Assembly: GCF_009707865.1 (NCBI RefSeq)
Contig: NZ_WMBA01000015.1
Coordinates: 1-64,000, forward strand
Length of the DNA: 64,000 nt
From: Amycolatopsis pithecellobii
GTDB taxonomy: Bacteria > Actinomycetota > Actinomycetes > Mycobacteriales > Pseudonocardiaceae
Reading direction: 5' to 3'
In this document: positions 15,993 through 25,076 of the stretch, in pieces
Layout of the letters: every line of letters starts with the position of its first letter
Position numbering within the stretch: position 1 is the stretch's first letter
Program-made: the position numbers and the translations under genes
Notes under the pieces: model-generated
Databases searched by the model: none
Told to the model about the DNA's origin: nothing
Seen by the model: only the letters and a program-made list of their open reading frames with translations

Positions 15993-16307
15993 TCAAAGCG
16001 CGGAAATCAGCTCGTGTACCGCGGTGACGGTTTTCGTGACAGGGCCGCTGACCTCGGACACTCCGGTCAGCAGCTCCTTGATTTTTTCCCACCGTGACCG
16101 CACTTCCGCGGGTTTCGCCGCACCGGATGCGACGTCCTCCCGCAGCCGGGTGAGCTCCGCCTTCGCCTGAGGCGCTTCCTCACGCAACTGGCCGAGCAGT
16201 TCGGCGAGGCGCGGGTTGTGCACCGTCGCGCCGCTGAGATCGCCACTCACCTTGCCGCCGACGTTGAAGGCGCCGTAGTTGTCCCCGCCGATGTTGACGT
16301 TGTTCAT
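15993..16307 (-). CDS. Small protein with N-terminal glycine-rich motif and helical tail
   Basis: Unrecognised protein of 104 residues. It opens with NNVNIGGDNYGAFNVGGK and SGDLSGATVHNP, nearly the same motif that ends the protein encoded upstream (FGAFNVGGKVSGDMSGATV). The rest, about 70 residues, is predicted helical and charged (RLAELLGQLREEAPQAKAEL, RSRWEKIKELL), with a C-terminal stretch of Val, Thr and Ala. There is no signal peptide. Its ATG overlaps the upstream stop by ATGA, so the two are co-translated. Motif sharing between adjacent genes is what is seen in bacterial amyloid-signalling pairs, but that reading is speculative. Confidence 0.75.
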   Translation of the reverse strand: MNNVNIGGDNYGAFNVGGKVSGDLSGATVHNPRLAELLGQLREEAPQAKAELTRLREDVASGAAKPAEVRSRWEKIKELLTGVSEVSGPVTKTVTAVHELISAL

Positions 16308-18028
16308 TTCTCCGCTCCCGCCCGCACGGTCGCGCCGCTCATGTCCCCGCTCACCTTGCCGCCGACGTTGAACGCCCCGAAGTTGTGCTCGATGGTGACG
16401 TCGTTGTTCACGACCATCTCTGCCTGGCGTTCGAAGGTGGCGGGCGAGTAACCCGAGTCGCGCAGGATCCGGCTGATCGCCGGGATCAGCCTGCTGTGCA
16501 TGATCTTTTCGTACCGCTCGATGTCGACGAGCTGGAAATAGTTCGGCACCTCGTTGGCCGCGGCCATCTCGCGCAACGTGCGCAGGGTGCCGTACGCGTC
16601 GGGGTTGATGATCTCGCGCTCGCGGCGCAGCGGGCGGATCAGCCCGAGGGTGTGCACGGTGCGGCCGAGGATCGACGCGGGCAGCTTCACCCAGCGCAGC
16701 AACGCCTGCCCGAGCGGCACGGCGATATTGGAGTTCAGCTTGTCGACCGCGCGGTATTCCTCGCGGACCGGCGGTAGCACACACGGCGTCCATTCCAGGT
16801 ACAGCGTGGTCTCGTCGACCGCCGCGTGCAGGAAGCTCGACATCACCAGGTCGCGGTCCCACGTCTCGACCTGGAAGCACAGGTAGTAGCGCGCCCATTC
16901 GCGTGGTTGACGGCGCAGGGCTGCGACCTCCGTGGCCGGCAACGTCGAGTTCGGCGGAAAGTCCACATGGGACAGATAGAGATCCGTGGTGGAATCGGGC
17001 AGGTGGTCGATGAGCTCCGACGCCGACGCGTACACCGCGTCGATGATTTTCAGGCTGCGCAGGCGCTGATCCGGAGAAAGCGCGTTGCTGGCCTGGAGCG
17101 CCGACATCGCTTCGCGCACCCGGTCGTACAGGGAGATCGTGGTGAGCTCGTCGAACGGGGAGCCGTCCGGTTTCGTGTCCTGTGACAGTTTTTCCAGCGG
17201 CAGCGCCATGGACCACGGTTCGCGGTGCAGCCCGGCGCCGACGAACGGGTTGTAGCCGCGATGCACGATCAGCGGCGCGCCGCCGGCGGTCTGCGGTGCC
17301 GGTGTGCGGTAACGGTCGAGATTGCCGAGGAACCGGCGTGGACTCACCGCGAGCAGTTGCTCCTCCGCGTCGGTCGGGCCTGCTGGGGGCCGGTTCCTTG
17401 TGCCGTAACCAAAGCGGGTCCGCAGGACGTTCCACACGAACAGCCGGTCGAGAATCAGGACCACGCCGATCAGCACCAGCGGGATCAACGCGTACGGCCA
17501 CAGTTGCGCGGGCGGCTCGTACGGGTAGACGTCGTCGTAGTAGTACCGGTCGCGTGAACTGGAGCCGAAGGCCCCCTGCAGCGCGCCGGAGGCCAGGCTG
17601 CCGATCAGCAGGATCCCCACGATGACCGCGATGACGCCGCCGGCCTTGCGCGTCCTGGCGGCGGTGGCGAGCTTGGTGCCGGTGCCGGTGCCGGACTTGC
17701 CGGCGGCGACCAGCATCGACGGGATCGCGGCGGCGACGCCCACGATGAGCCAGCCGTAGAGCAGCCAGGTGCCCCACGCCAGCCAGATGAACAGGCCGGC
17801 GAGGACGGCGAGCGCGCCGTCGCGGTACTTGCGGCGGGTGCGGGACGCGATGGCCTCGACGAGCACGTTCGCGGGCTGGAAACCCGGCGATGGCGGGACC
17901 GGCCGGGTCGGCTCGACGACGAACTCGCGGATCGCGGCATCCGCATAGCGGAAGTCGACGTGCGCGGCGGCGCACAGGTAGCGCGTCGTGTCGTCCTGCG
18001 GCACAGCAGTGTCGGGCACGGTGGACAT
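16304..18028 (-). CDS. Multi-pass membrane protein of unknown function with C-terminal glycine-rich motif
   Basis: Protein of 574 residues. I do not recognise a named family. An N-terminal cytoplasmic part (TTRYLCAAAHVDFRYADA) is followed by four or five hydrophobic segments between about 70 and 205, then a large soluble domain (about 215-540) ending with TFERQAEMVVNNDVTIEHN and the motif FGAFNVGGKVSGDMSGATV. The same motif starts the next gene. ATG 18028 is chosen because GGGGAGAAGC precedes it; the frame is open to 18079. It is divergent from a membrane-anchored kinase, and the three genes look like one module. Confidence 0.75.
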   Translation of the reverse strand: MSTVPDTAVPQDDTTRYLCAAAHVDFRYADAAIREFVVEPTRPVPPSPGFQPANVLVEAIASRTRRKYRDGALAVLAGLFIWLAWGTWLLYGWLIVGVAAAIPSMLVAAGKSGTGTGTKLATAARTRKAGGVIAVIVGILLIGSLASGALQGAFGSSSRDRYYYDDVYPYEPPAQLWPYALIPLVLIGVVLILDRLFVWNVLRTRFGYGTRNRPPAGPTDAEEQLLAVSPRRFLGNLDRYRTPAPQTAGGAPLIVHRGYNPFVGAGLHREPWSMALPLEKLSQDTKPDGSPFDELTTISLYDRVREAMSALQASNALSPDQRLRSLKIIDAVYASASELIDHLPDSTTDLYLSHVDFPPNSTLPATEVAALRRQPREWARYYLCFQVETWDRDLVMSSFLHAAVDETTLYLEWTPCVLPPVREEYRAVDKLNSNIAVPLGQALLRWVKLPASILGRTVHTLGLIRPLRREREIINPDAYGTLRTLREMAAANEVPNYFQLVDIERYEKIMHSRLIPAISRILRDSGYSPATFERQAEMVVNNDVTIEHNFGAFNVGGKVSGDMSGATVRAGAEK

Positions 18029-18211
18029 CAGCTTCTCCCCAGTACTTGTCCGTGTGCGAACGAGCGCCGAACGTAACACGAGGAGCCCCTATGGGTAACC
18101 GCTATTGGGGGAAACCAGGGAGAATCCGGGCGGCAACCTGCCGGTCGGGCCCCGCGTCCCAAGGACGAATAGGGTGGAGGCCCGAAAGGAACCCAGCAGG
18201 AGGGACCGGCG

Positions 18212-19936
18212 GTGAACGCTTTCGCGAGCTGGTTGCTGTCGCTCGCGCACACCTTGTTCAACCCGGGGTTCTGCCCCGGGGACTGGGTGTGGGCAACAAG
18301 CGCGGCCGGCGCGCTCATCGCGTTGGTCCCGGTGCTGGGCGCCGTGATCGTGGCGATCATGCGCAAGTTCACCGGCAACACCTACGACGCGGCCACCATC
18401 AGCGTGATCGCGGTGGTGGGCCTGGTGACGGTGTTCCTGGTGCCGTGGCTGCTGGCCAACGGCGTTTCGGCCTCGTTCCGCGCCGCGGCCGCCGGGCAAC
18501 CATCCGGGCTGTCCGGCGCCGAACTGGGCACGCTCAACCGGGACTACTGCGGTTTCATCGGGCGGCAGAGCGAGTACCTCGGCGGCGGGCAGAACGTGTT
18601 CGAGACGCTGTTCTACCCGTCGGGCAACAGACTTGCGTACGGCTACTACCTCGGTGCGCTCATCGGCCTGCCGGTGGTGACGCTGTTCTTCATGATCTTG
18701 CAGGCCAGGTCCGCGATGCGGCGCGGGCAGAAGTGGCCCGGCCGCCTGCTGTGGGTGCCGTACGTGCTGTTCGTGGTGCTGAGCTCGACGGTCGAGGCCA
18801 ACACGGCGGTGCACCTATGGCTCGGTTTCCTGCCGGTCGCGATCCTGGGCCTGATCCCGATCGCACTGGTCGGGCCGCCGCCGTGGGCGGTGATCAACCG
18901 GCCGCGGCGGGAACGCAACCCGGAACCGCCGCCGCGGCCCACGCCGCCGCCTCAGCAACCGCCGCCTGCACCGCCGAAGAAGGACTACGCGCCCACGGCT
19001 CTCGCGCCCGCGGAGCAACTCGCGTCCGCGCCCGGTCCGGTGCCTGTCCCGCCAGGCTCGACGTCGAACGGCAGTGAACGGTACCGGCGGGTTCGCCGGC
19101 TCGGGCACGGTGGCTTCGGCACGGTGTGGGAGGCGGTGGACAACCAGCTGGGCCGCACGGTCGCGTTGAAGATCGCGCACGCACCGGACCGCGACACCGA
19201 GGAACGCATGCGCCGGGAAGCCCGCGCGCTCGCGATGGTGAGTCACCCGAACTGCGTCAAGGTGTACGACCTGGTGGAGGAGCCGGACGGGCTCGCACTG
19301 GTGATGGAATACCTGGAAGGTCAAGCGCTGGCCACGGCGGTGGACGGTCAGGGCCCCCTCGACGACGTCGCGGCCGCACGTCTGTGGGCGACCACGGCGG
19401 GAGCCCTTGCGGCTGCGCACGACAAGGGGGTGCTACACCGGGACATCAAGCCGTCGAACATCATCCTCGACCCCGGCGGTCTGCCACACTTGATCGACTT
19501 CGGCATCGCCCGCAGCCGCGGCGATTCGACGATGACCGCCACCGGCATGATGATCGGCACCCCGGACTTCGTCGCCCCGGAACAGGCAGCCGGTGCGGCG
19601 GCCTCGCCGGCTTCGGACGCCTGGCAACTCGCGGCGACGGTTTCCTATGCGCTGTCGGGCTATCCACCGCGCGGCACCCGCGAAAGCCCGATGGCGGCGC
19701 TCATGGCAGCGGCGAGGGGCGAACCGGCTTCCCGCCTGCCACAACGCTCCGCACACGCCCGGCTGCTCATCGCCTCCCTGGACAACGAACCTCGCCGCCG
19801 TCCCACCCTCAACGTCATCCAACGGGAAATCGAAGGCTGGCTGGCCCGAGCAGGAAAATCCCCAGACGGCCCAGTGACGAGAATCGTGCCAAGAAACCAA
19901 ACCTCAGCAACAAGAGCCCTACCCCCGCGACGCTAA
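18212..19936 (+). CDS. Serine/threonine protein kinase with N-terminal multi-helix membrane domain
   Basis: Kinase of 574 residues with an unusual order. About five transmembrane helices fill residues 1-230, a proline-rich linker (about 235-265) follows, and the Hanks-type kinase domain spans roughly 289-545. Kinase motifs are complete: GHGGFGTVW, VALKIA (Lys), HRDIKPSN near 409, DFG near 430, and APEQ. Most actinobacterial receptor kinases have the kinase domain first and one membrane helix. AGGAGGGA precedes GTG 18212. It is divergent from the motif-sharing membrane protein pair, so it may phosphorylate them; this is an inference. Its 3' end is followed by a 22-base repeat array. Confidence 0.88.
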   Translation: MNAFASWLLSLAHTLFNPGFCPGDWVWATSAAGALIALVPVLGAVIVAIMRKFTGNTYDAATISVIAVVGLVTVFLVPWLLANGVSASFRAAAAGQPSGLSGAELGTLNRDYCGFIGRQSEYLGGGQNVFETLFYPSGNRLAYGYYLGALIGLPVVTLFFMILQARSAMRRGQKWPGRLLWVPYVLFVVLSSTVEANTAVHLWLGFLPVAILGLIPIALVGPPPWAVINRPRRERNPEPPPRPTPPPQQPPPAPPKKDYAPTALAPAEQLASAPGPVPVPPGSTSNGSERYRRVRRLGHGGFGTVWEAVDNQLGRTVALKIAHAPDRDTEERMRREARALAMVSHPNCVKVYDLVEEPDGLALVMEYLEGQALATAVDGQGPLDDVAAARLWATTAGALAAAHDKGVLHRDIKPSNIILDPGGLPHLIDFGIARSRGDSTMTATGMMIGTPDFVAPEQAAGAAASPASDAWQLAATVSYALSGYPPRGTRESPMAALMAAARGEPASRLPQRSAHARLLIASLDNEPRRRPTLNVIQREIEGWLARAGKSPDGPVTRIVPRNQTSATRALPPRR

Positions 19937-19946
19937 CCCGCGCACC

Positions 19947-20209
19947 CGCGAGTTGCGCGTTCGCGACCCGCGAGTTGAACGTTCCCGACCCGCGAGTTGA
20001 ACGTTCCCGACCCGCGAGTTGAACGTTCCGCGTTCGCGAGTTGCGCGTTCGCGACCCGCGAGTTGCGCGTTCCGCGTTCGCGAGTTGAACGTGCGGGCCT
20101 GCGAGTTGACCGTTCTTGGATCGCGAGTCGCGCGTTCCTGTCGCGGGCAACGCTCAACTCGCGCGTTCGCAACGCTCAACTCGCGCGCGGGCAACGCTCA
20201 ACTCGCGGG
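19947..20209. repeat. 22-base repeat array 1 (nine forward, three inverted units)
   Basis: Nine units close to CGCGAGTTGAACGTTC plus a variable six-base tail repeat with a period of about 22 bases from 19947 to about 20145. Three units in the opposite orientation (CAACGCTCAACTCGCG) follow up to 20209. The two halves are complementary and could form a long stem. It lies between convergent genes (kinase and mannosyltransferase). Related arrays are at 35095-35268 and 56229-56475. Units are imperfect and there are no unique spacers, so it is not CRISPR. Confidence 0.92.
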
Positions 20210-20224
20210 TGAAGGGGTCAGTGC

Positions 20225-21772
20225 TTATCGCCAGCTTGGGAGCCATAGTTCGGCTTGCCAGTGTGCGCCTGAAATGGGGTCACCGTTCAGGATTGGCCAT
20301 AGCCAGGCGAAGTTCGCGACGACCAGGCCGACATAGAGTGCCACCACCAATAGTCCCGTGCCTCGACGTTCGAAGCCGCGTTTTGCGCTGCCCAGTATTT
20401 GGCCTAGTGCGAGGGTGAGGCCGAGGGCGAGAAATGGTGCCATGGGCGTGGCATAAAAGTAGTACATCTGCCGGTCGATATTGGTGAACCACGGGAGGTA
20501 TCCGGCGAAGTAGCCGACCAGCACGACGGCGTAGCGCCAGTCGAACCGGAAGAACCAGCGCCACAAACCCCAGCCGATCATGGGGAACGCCAGCCACCAG
20601 GTCGCCGGGGTGCCGATCAGCATCGTCGACTGTACGCAGTCCGAGGTGCCACAGACAGACGTGCCGGATTCGTAGTAGTACAGCATCGGGCGCAGGCCCA
20701 TCGGCCACACCCACGGTTTCGACTCCCACGGGTGCGGGTCGTTCTTCGGGGTCACCAGTGTTTCGTGGAAGTGCAGCACGTTCATCGAGTAGTCACCGAG
20801 TGAACGCAAACTCGCCGGAATCCAACCCCAGAAACCGGGCGCGATGTCCTTGATTTCCACATAGTGCCGGTCGGTGGCGGACTCGCTCGCAAACCAAGCC
20901 CACCAGCTCGCCAAATACAGCAGTACCGGAATGGCGACCATCGCCCATAATGCAGGCGCGACATCACGGCGCAGTGTGCCCAGCCACGGGCGCTGCACAC
21001 CCGCCGCGCGCCGGGCCGCGACGTCCAGGCCGACGACGAGCAAGCCGAAGAATGCCATGTAGTAGAGCCCGGACCATTTGACGGCGAACGTCAGCCCGAC
21101 GCACACCCCCGCCGCGAACCGCCACCAGCGGAAGCCCAAGCGTGGCCCCCACGGGGACTCGTCCGCCCAGCCTTCCCGCACCGCAACAGCGAGCCGCTGC
21201 CGCACCTGGTCCCGGTCGACCAGCAGGCACGCGAACGCCGCGAACGAGAACAGTGCGATGAAAATGTCCAGCATCCCCATCCGCGACTGCAGGAAAAGTA
21301 CGCCGTCACAGATGACGAGGATGCCTGCGATCCCACCGAGCAAAGTGGACCGAGTGAGCCTGCGCGCGGCCCGCACCACCAGTATCACGATGATCGTGCC
21401 CGCCGCCGCCGAGCTGAACCGCCAGCCCCAGCCGTCGTAGCCGAACATCCACTCGCCCAGCGAGATCAACTGTTTCGCCAGCGGCGGATGCACCACCAGC
21501 TCATACCCGGCGTTGTCCTCGAACCCGCCGTTCCGCAGCATCTGCCACGCCTGCGGAACATAATGCTTCTCGTCGAAGATCGGGGTGCCCTTGTCGGTGG
21601 GGAACCCCAGATTCTGGAACCGGGTGACCGCCGCGGCAAGGCCGAGCACGATGGTCACCATCCAGCCACGCAACCGGTCCGGCGGCATCGGGCGCCCGAG
21701 CAGCGTCGCCTCGCGGTCCGTCGGCGGGCGGGGCAGCTCGACCTGAGCAGGATGCGTCAACAGGGCGGTCAC
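20225..21772 (-). CDS. pmt: Protein O-mannosyltransferase (dolichyl/polyprenyl-phosphate-mannose dependent)
   Basis: Integral membrane GT39 enzyme of 515 residues that transfers mannose from polyprenyl-phosphate-mannose to Ser/Thr of exported proteins. The catalytic Asp-Glu motif is FDEKHY (Asp67-Glu68) in the first extracytoplasmic loop, followed by HPPLAK and then many membrane helices. Divergence from rsmI matches M. tuberculosis Rv1002c/Rv1003. GTG 21772 is the start. Array 1 of the 22-base repeats lies 15 bases past its stop. Confidence 0.92.
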   Translation of the reverse strand: MTALLTHPAQVELPRPPTDREATLLGRPMPPDRLRGWMVTIVLGLAAAVTRFQNLGFPTDKGTPIFDEKHYVPQAWQMLRNGGFEDNAGYELVVHPPLAKQLISLGEWMFGYDGWGWRFSSAAAGTIIVILVVRAARRLTRSTLLGGIAGILVICDGVLFLQSRMGMLDIFIALFSFAAFACLLVDRDQVRQRLAVAVREGWADESPWGPRLGFRWWRFAAGVCVGLTFAVKWSGLYYMAFFGLLVVGLDVAARRAAGVQRPWLGTLRRDVAPALWAMVAIPVLLYLASWWAWFASESATDRHYVEIKDIAPGFWGWIPASLRSLGDYSMNVLHFHETLVTPKNDPHPWESKPWVWPMGLRPMLYYYESGTSVCGTSDCVQSTMLIGTPATWWLAFPMIGWGLWRWFFRFDWRYAVVLVGYFAGYLPWFTNIDRQMYYFYATPMAPFLALGLTLALGQILGSAKRGFERRGTGLLVVALYVGLVVANFAWLWPILNGDPISGAHWQAELWLPSWR

Positions 21773-21809
21773 GGGAACCGATCGTAGATGCCGCCCCTAG
21801 AGTGGTCAT

Positions 21810-22634
21810 GTGCCGCTCGTTCTCGCCGCCACGCCGCTGGGCGACTCGCGTGACGCGTCCCCGCGCCTGGTCACCGCACTGGCCGCGGCCGACGTCATCG
21901 CGGCGGAGGACACCCGGCGCCTGCGCGCGCTCGCGGCGGCGCTGGACGTCACACCCGGCGGCCGCGTGGTGAGCTTCTACGAGGACGTCGAGACAGCGCG
22001 GTTGCCGAAACTCCTGGAATCGTTGCACGCGGGCGAGACCGTGCTGCTCGTGACGGACGCCGGAATGCCCAGCGTCTCCGACCCGGGCTACCGCCTCGTC
22101 GCGGCATGCGTCGCCGAGGACCTGCCGGTGACTTGCCTGCCCGGGCCGTCCGCGGTGACCACCGCGCTCGCCGTGTCCGGGTTGCCCAGCGACCGGTTCT
22201 GCTTCGAGGGGTTCGCGCCGCGCAAGAACGGCGAGAAGGCCAGGTGGTTCGCGGCCCTGGCCAGTGAGCAGCGCACCGTGGTGTTCTTCGAATCGCCGCA
22301 CCGGCTCGCGGCGACCCTGGCGGAGGCAGCCGAGGCGCTCGGCGAGCGCCGTGCGGCGGTCTGCCGTGAGCTGACGAAAACTTACGAAGAGGTCCGCCGT
22401 GGCACGCTCGCCGAACTCGCCGAGTGGGCCGCAGGCGGAGTGCGCGGTGAGATCACCGTCGTCCTCGAGGGTGCGCGCCCGGCGGCGGTCAGCGTCAGCG
22501 ACCTCGTCGAGGAGGTCGCCGCCCGCGTCGCCGCGGGGGAACGGCTCAAGTCCGCCGCGGCCGAGGTCGCCGGTGTCGCCGGGGTTTCGCGGAAAGAGCT
22601 CTACGACGCCGTCCTCGCCGCCCGCCGCGGCTGA
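21810..22634 (+). CDS. rsmI: 16S rRNA (cytidine-1402-2'-O)-methyltransferase
   Basis: SAM-dependent methyltransferase of 274 residues in the tetrapyrrole methylase fold, modifying C1402 in the ribosomal decoding centre. Motifs include LAATPLGDSRDASPR, AAEDTRRLR, VTDAGMPSVSDPGYRLV and LPGPSAVTTAL. It starts at GTG 21810, divergent from pmt, and overlaps the convergent pabB gene by 34 bases at its 3' end. Confidence 0.95.
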   Translation: MPLVLAATPLGDSRDASPRLVTALAAADVIAAEDTRRLRALAAALDVTPGGRVVSFYEDVETARLPKLLESLHAGETVLLVTDAGMPSVSDPGYRLVAACVAEDLPVTCLPGPSAVTTALAVSGLPSDRFCFEGFAPRKNGEKARWFAALASEQRTVVFFESPHRLAATLAEAAEALGERRAAVCRELTKTYEEVRRGTLAELAEWAAGGVRGEITVVLEGARPAAVSVSDLVEEVAARVAAGERLKSAAAEVAGVAGVSRKELYDAVLAARRG

Positions 22635-23860
22635 CTCAGCAACCGCTCCAACGGCGCCGCCTTGTGGAGACATTCCTCCCACTCGGCGCGCGGATCCGAG
22701 CTCGCGGTGATCCCGCCGCCCACCCCGAGCGCGATCCGCCCGCCGGTGATTTCGAAGGTCCGGATCGCCACGTTCAACTCCAGCCCGGCGACCGGCGACA
22801 GGAGCCCGATCGCGCCCGTGTACACCCCGCGCGGTTGCGGTTCCAGCTCGGCGATGAGATCCAGCGCCCGAATCTTCGGCGCGCCCGTCACCGACCCCGG
22901 CGGGAACGCCGCTTTCAGGAGATCCTCGTCGGTGCCGCGCAGCCGACCCTCCACAGTGGACTCCAGATGCCACACCCCTGGCGCGGGCCGTACCGCGAGC
23001 AACTCCGGCACCCGCACGCTCCCGACCTCGCACACCCGCCCGAGATCATTGCGCACCAGGTCGGTGATCATGACATTTTCCGCGACGTCCTTCACCGACT
23101 CCCGCAACCGCGCACCCAGGTGCTCGTCGGCGGGACCGCGTCGCGGGAGGGTGCCCTTGATCGGCCTGGACTGGACGGAAACTCCGTGCCGTGCAAGGAA
23201 AAGCTCCGGAGACAGGGACACGACGGAACCCCAGTCGCCTTCGAGATAGGCGGCCCGCCGTGGGGCGAGGGTGTGCACCCCAGCGGCGAACAAGCCCGCC
23301 GGGTCGCCGGAGAAGCGGCCGGTGAACCGCGTGCAGATGTTGGCCTGGAACAGTTCCCCGGTTTCGATCGCGTGCATGCACGCCTTCACCGCCTCGATAT
23401 GCGGCAGCGGCCGGTCGAGTTCCGTGGATTCCCACGTCAGCGGCGGCGGTTCCGCGGACACCAGATCCTCGAACTTCGCGGGGTCCACGTCGGGAGTCAG
23501 TGCTTCGAACCACCACTGGCCGTCGGCGTCGAGACGCAGCACATGATCGGCCCAGCCCCAGACCGCGCGCGGGATGCCCGTCGAACGGCCGGACGGGTCG
23601 GCCAGATCGTAGGACAGGTAGCCGAACCATCCGCCGCCCACGCCATCCCCCGGGACGGCGGGCAGGTCCCGCAGCGGCGCGAACGGATCGTCAGCCGGTT
23701 CCAGCCGTACCTCGGGGGCGAGCACGGCCTGCGCACCGAACCATTCGCCACACAGGCCGGCCGCCGTGCCGACTTTCCGTTCCCGCGCGCGTACCGTCAG
23801 TGACGCCAAGACTTCGCTCGCGGTCCGCTTACCTCGCAAGGGTTTCCTGACGAACCGCAC
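22601..23860 (-). CDS. pabB: Aminodeoxychorismate synthase component I
   Basis: Chorismate-utilising enzyme of 419 residues for 4-aminobenzoate and so folate synthesis; it needs a PabA amidotransferase encoded elsewhere. Motifs are the PIKGT signature (catalytic Lys), ENVMITDLVRNDLGRV, PPGSVTGAPKIRALD and GVGGGITASSDP. Anthranilate synthase component I usually has PIAGT at this point, which argues against TrpE. Position next to rsmI and pmt matches M. tuberculosis Rv1005c. Confidence 0.92.
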   Translation of the reverse strand: MRFVRKPLRGKRTASEVLASLTVRARERKVGTAAGLCGEWFGAQAVLAPEVRLEPADDPFAPLRDLPAVPGDGVGGGWFGYLSYDLADPSGRSTGIPRAVWGWADHVLRLDADGQWWFEALTPDVDPAKFEDLVSAEPPPLTWESTELDRPLPHIEAVKACMHAIETGELFQANICTRFTGRFSGDPAGLFAAGVHTLAPRRAAYLEGDWGSVVSLSPELFLARHGVSVQSRPIKGTLPRRGPADEHLGARLRESVKDVAENVMITDLVRNDLGRVCEVGSVRVPELLAVRPAPGVWHLESTVEGRLRGTDEDLLKAAFPPGSVTGAPKIRALDLIAELEPQPRGVYTGAIGLLSPVAGLELNVAIRTFEITGGRIALGVGGGITASSDPRAEWEECLHKAAPLERLLSQPRRAARTAS

Positions 23861-23974
23861 CCGGACATTCTGACTGAAGAAATGCCCGGGTCAGCGGCGG
23901 GTCGTGTGAAATCGGTCCCATCGGCGGCGATGGCGCCGGGTTCCCGGGTGGAGGCGCCCCGAGGAGGTCGACGC

Positions 23975-24008
23975 CGCGAAGGCCGGGCATGGTCGCCCGG
24001 CCTTCGCG
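23975..24008 (-). terminator. Strong hairpin downstream of the ABC transporter operon
   Basis: Perfect 14-base stem, CGCGAAGGCCGGGC at 23975-23988 with GCCCGGCCTTCGCG at 23995-24008, and a six-base loop. There is no long T-run, as is common in actinomycetes. It lies eight bases past the stop of the substrate-binding protein gene and upstream of pabB, so it should end the leftward transporter transcript. Confidence 0.7.
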
Positions 24009-24015
24009 TTGGAAC

Positions 24016-25059
24016 TCAGCCCTGTTTTGCCGCGGCCTCCACGAACTCCGTGGTGTAGGTCTTCGACAGGTCGATGGAATCCTTGCGCGGTTTGACGTTC
24101 GTCGAGAACGAGGACAGCACCTCTAGCACGTTCTTCGCGCCGTCGGCGTCCATCTTCCCGTCGGCGTTGAACATCCCGATGCTGTCCTTAATGGACTTCA
24201 CATACAGCGCCTGGTCGCCACCGCGGTAGGACGGCGGCATCTTGGCGGCGATCTCCTCCGCGCTGTGCTGGCTGATCCACTTGAGCGTCGCCACGAAGGC
24301 GTTCGCGAGTTTCTGCACCACTTCCCGGTTCCGCTGCACGAAATCGCAGTTGAGGTACAGCGACGTCGCCGGGTACAGACCACCGAGCGCCGCCTTGGTG
24401 CCTTCGGCCGTGCGCATGTCGTAGAGCACCTTCGCCTTGCCCGTACCGGTCAGCTGGGCGATCGTCGGGTCCGTCGTCATGCCGCCGTCGATACCGCCGT
24501 TGTCCAGGCTCGCGATGAACGTCTGCCCGGCCCCGACCTTGACCGGCGTGTACTGGTCGGCCCCGACACCCGCCTTCGCGGCGAGCGCCTTCGTCAGGAA
24601 GTCGGTGGAGGAGCCGAGCGAGGTCACGCCCAGCTTCGCGCCCTTGAAGTCGGCGGAGCTGTTGATGGCGGCCTTCGTGCCCACCATCTCGGCCTCACCG
24701 GGAATGTTGGCCATCTGCACCACGCTCTGGATGCACTGACCTTTGGCCTGCAAGTCGATCGTGTGATCGTAGAAACCGACCACGCCGTCGACCTGCTTCG
24801 CCACGAGCGAGGTTTCCGCGGTGGCGCCCGACTGTTCACCCTGCAGTTCGACGTCGAGGCCCTGCGCGGTGAAGTTGCCCAGCTGCTGGGTCAGCATCGC
24901 GGGCAGGTAGATGACCTTTTCCAGGCCACCGACGATGATCGTCACCTTCGGCTTGCCACTCGCGCCGGTCTGCGCGGTCCGCGAGTCCTGGCACGCGCTC
25001 GCCCCGGCGGCGGCCAGCGCGAGCGCGACGATCGCGCCGGTGATACGGCGAATCCTCAT
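24016..25059 (-). CDS. ABC transporter substrate-binding lipoprotein (NitT/TauT type)
   Basis: Protein of 347 residues in the SsuA/TauA/NMT1-like family. A lipoprotein signal (MRIRRITGAIVALALA, then AAGASAC with the lipid-anchored Cys) is followed by the binding protein fold: VTIIVGGLEKVIYLPAML, then GVTSLGSSTDFLTKALA, which resembles the ligand loop. ATG 25059 is used, with AAAGGA upstream; the open frame continues to 25845 but that part shadows the permease. It forms an operon with permease and ATPase genes. The substrate (sulfonate, nitrate, taurine, pyrimidine or aromatic acid) cannot be told. Confidence 0.88.
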   Translation of the reverse strand: MRIRRITGAIVALALAAAGASACQDSRTAQTGASGKPKVTIIVGGLEKVIYLPAMLTQQLGNFTAQGLDVELQGEQSGATAETSLVAKQVDGVVGFYDHTIDLQAKGQCIQSVVQMANIPGEAEMVGTKAAINSSADFKGAKLGVTSLGSSTDFLTKALAAKAGVGADQYTPVKVGAGQTFIASLDNGGIDGGMTTDPTIAQLTGTGKAKVLYDMRTAEGTKAALGGLYPATSLYLNCDFVQRNREVVQKLANAFVATLKWISQHSAEEIAAKMPPSYRGGDQALYVKSIKDSIGMFNADGKMDADGAKNVLEVLSSFSTNVKPRKDSIDLSKTYTTEFVEAAAKQG

Positions 25060-25076
25060 TGATCCGGGTGTCCTTT

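Noticed and set aside
19947-20209. CRISPR array
   Set aside because: Repeats of 22 bases follow each other with no unique spacers, they reverse orientation within the array, and no cas genes are nearby.
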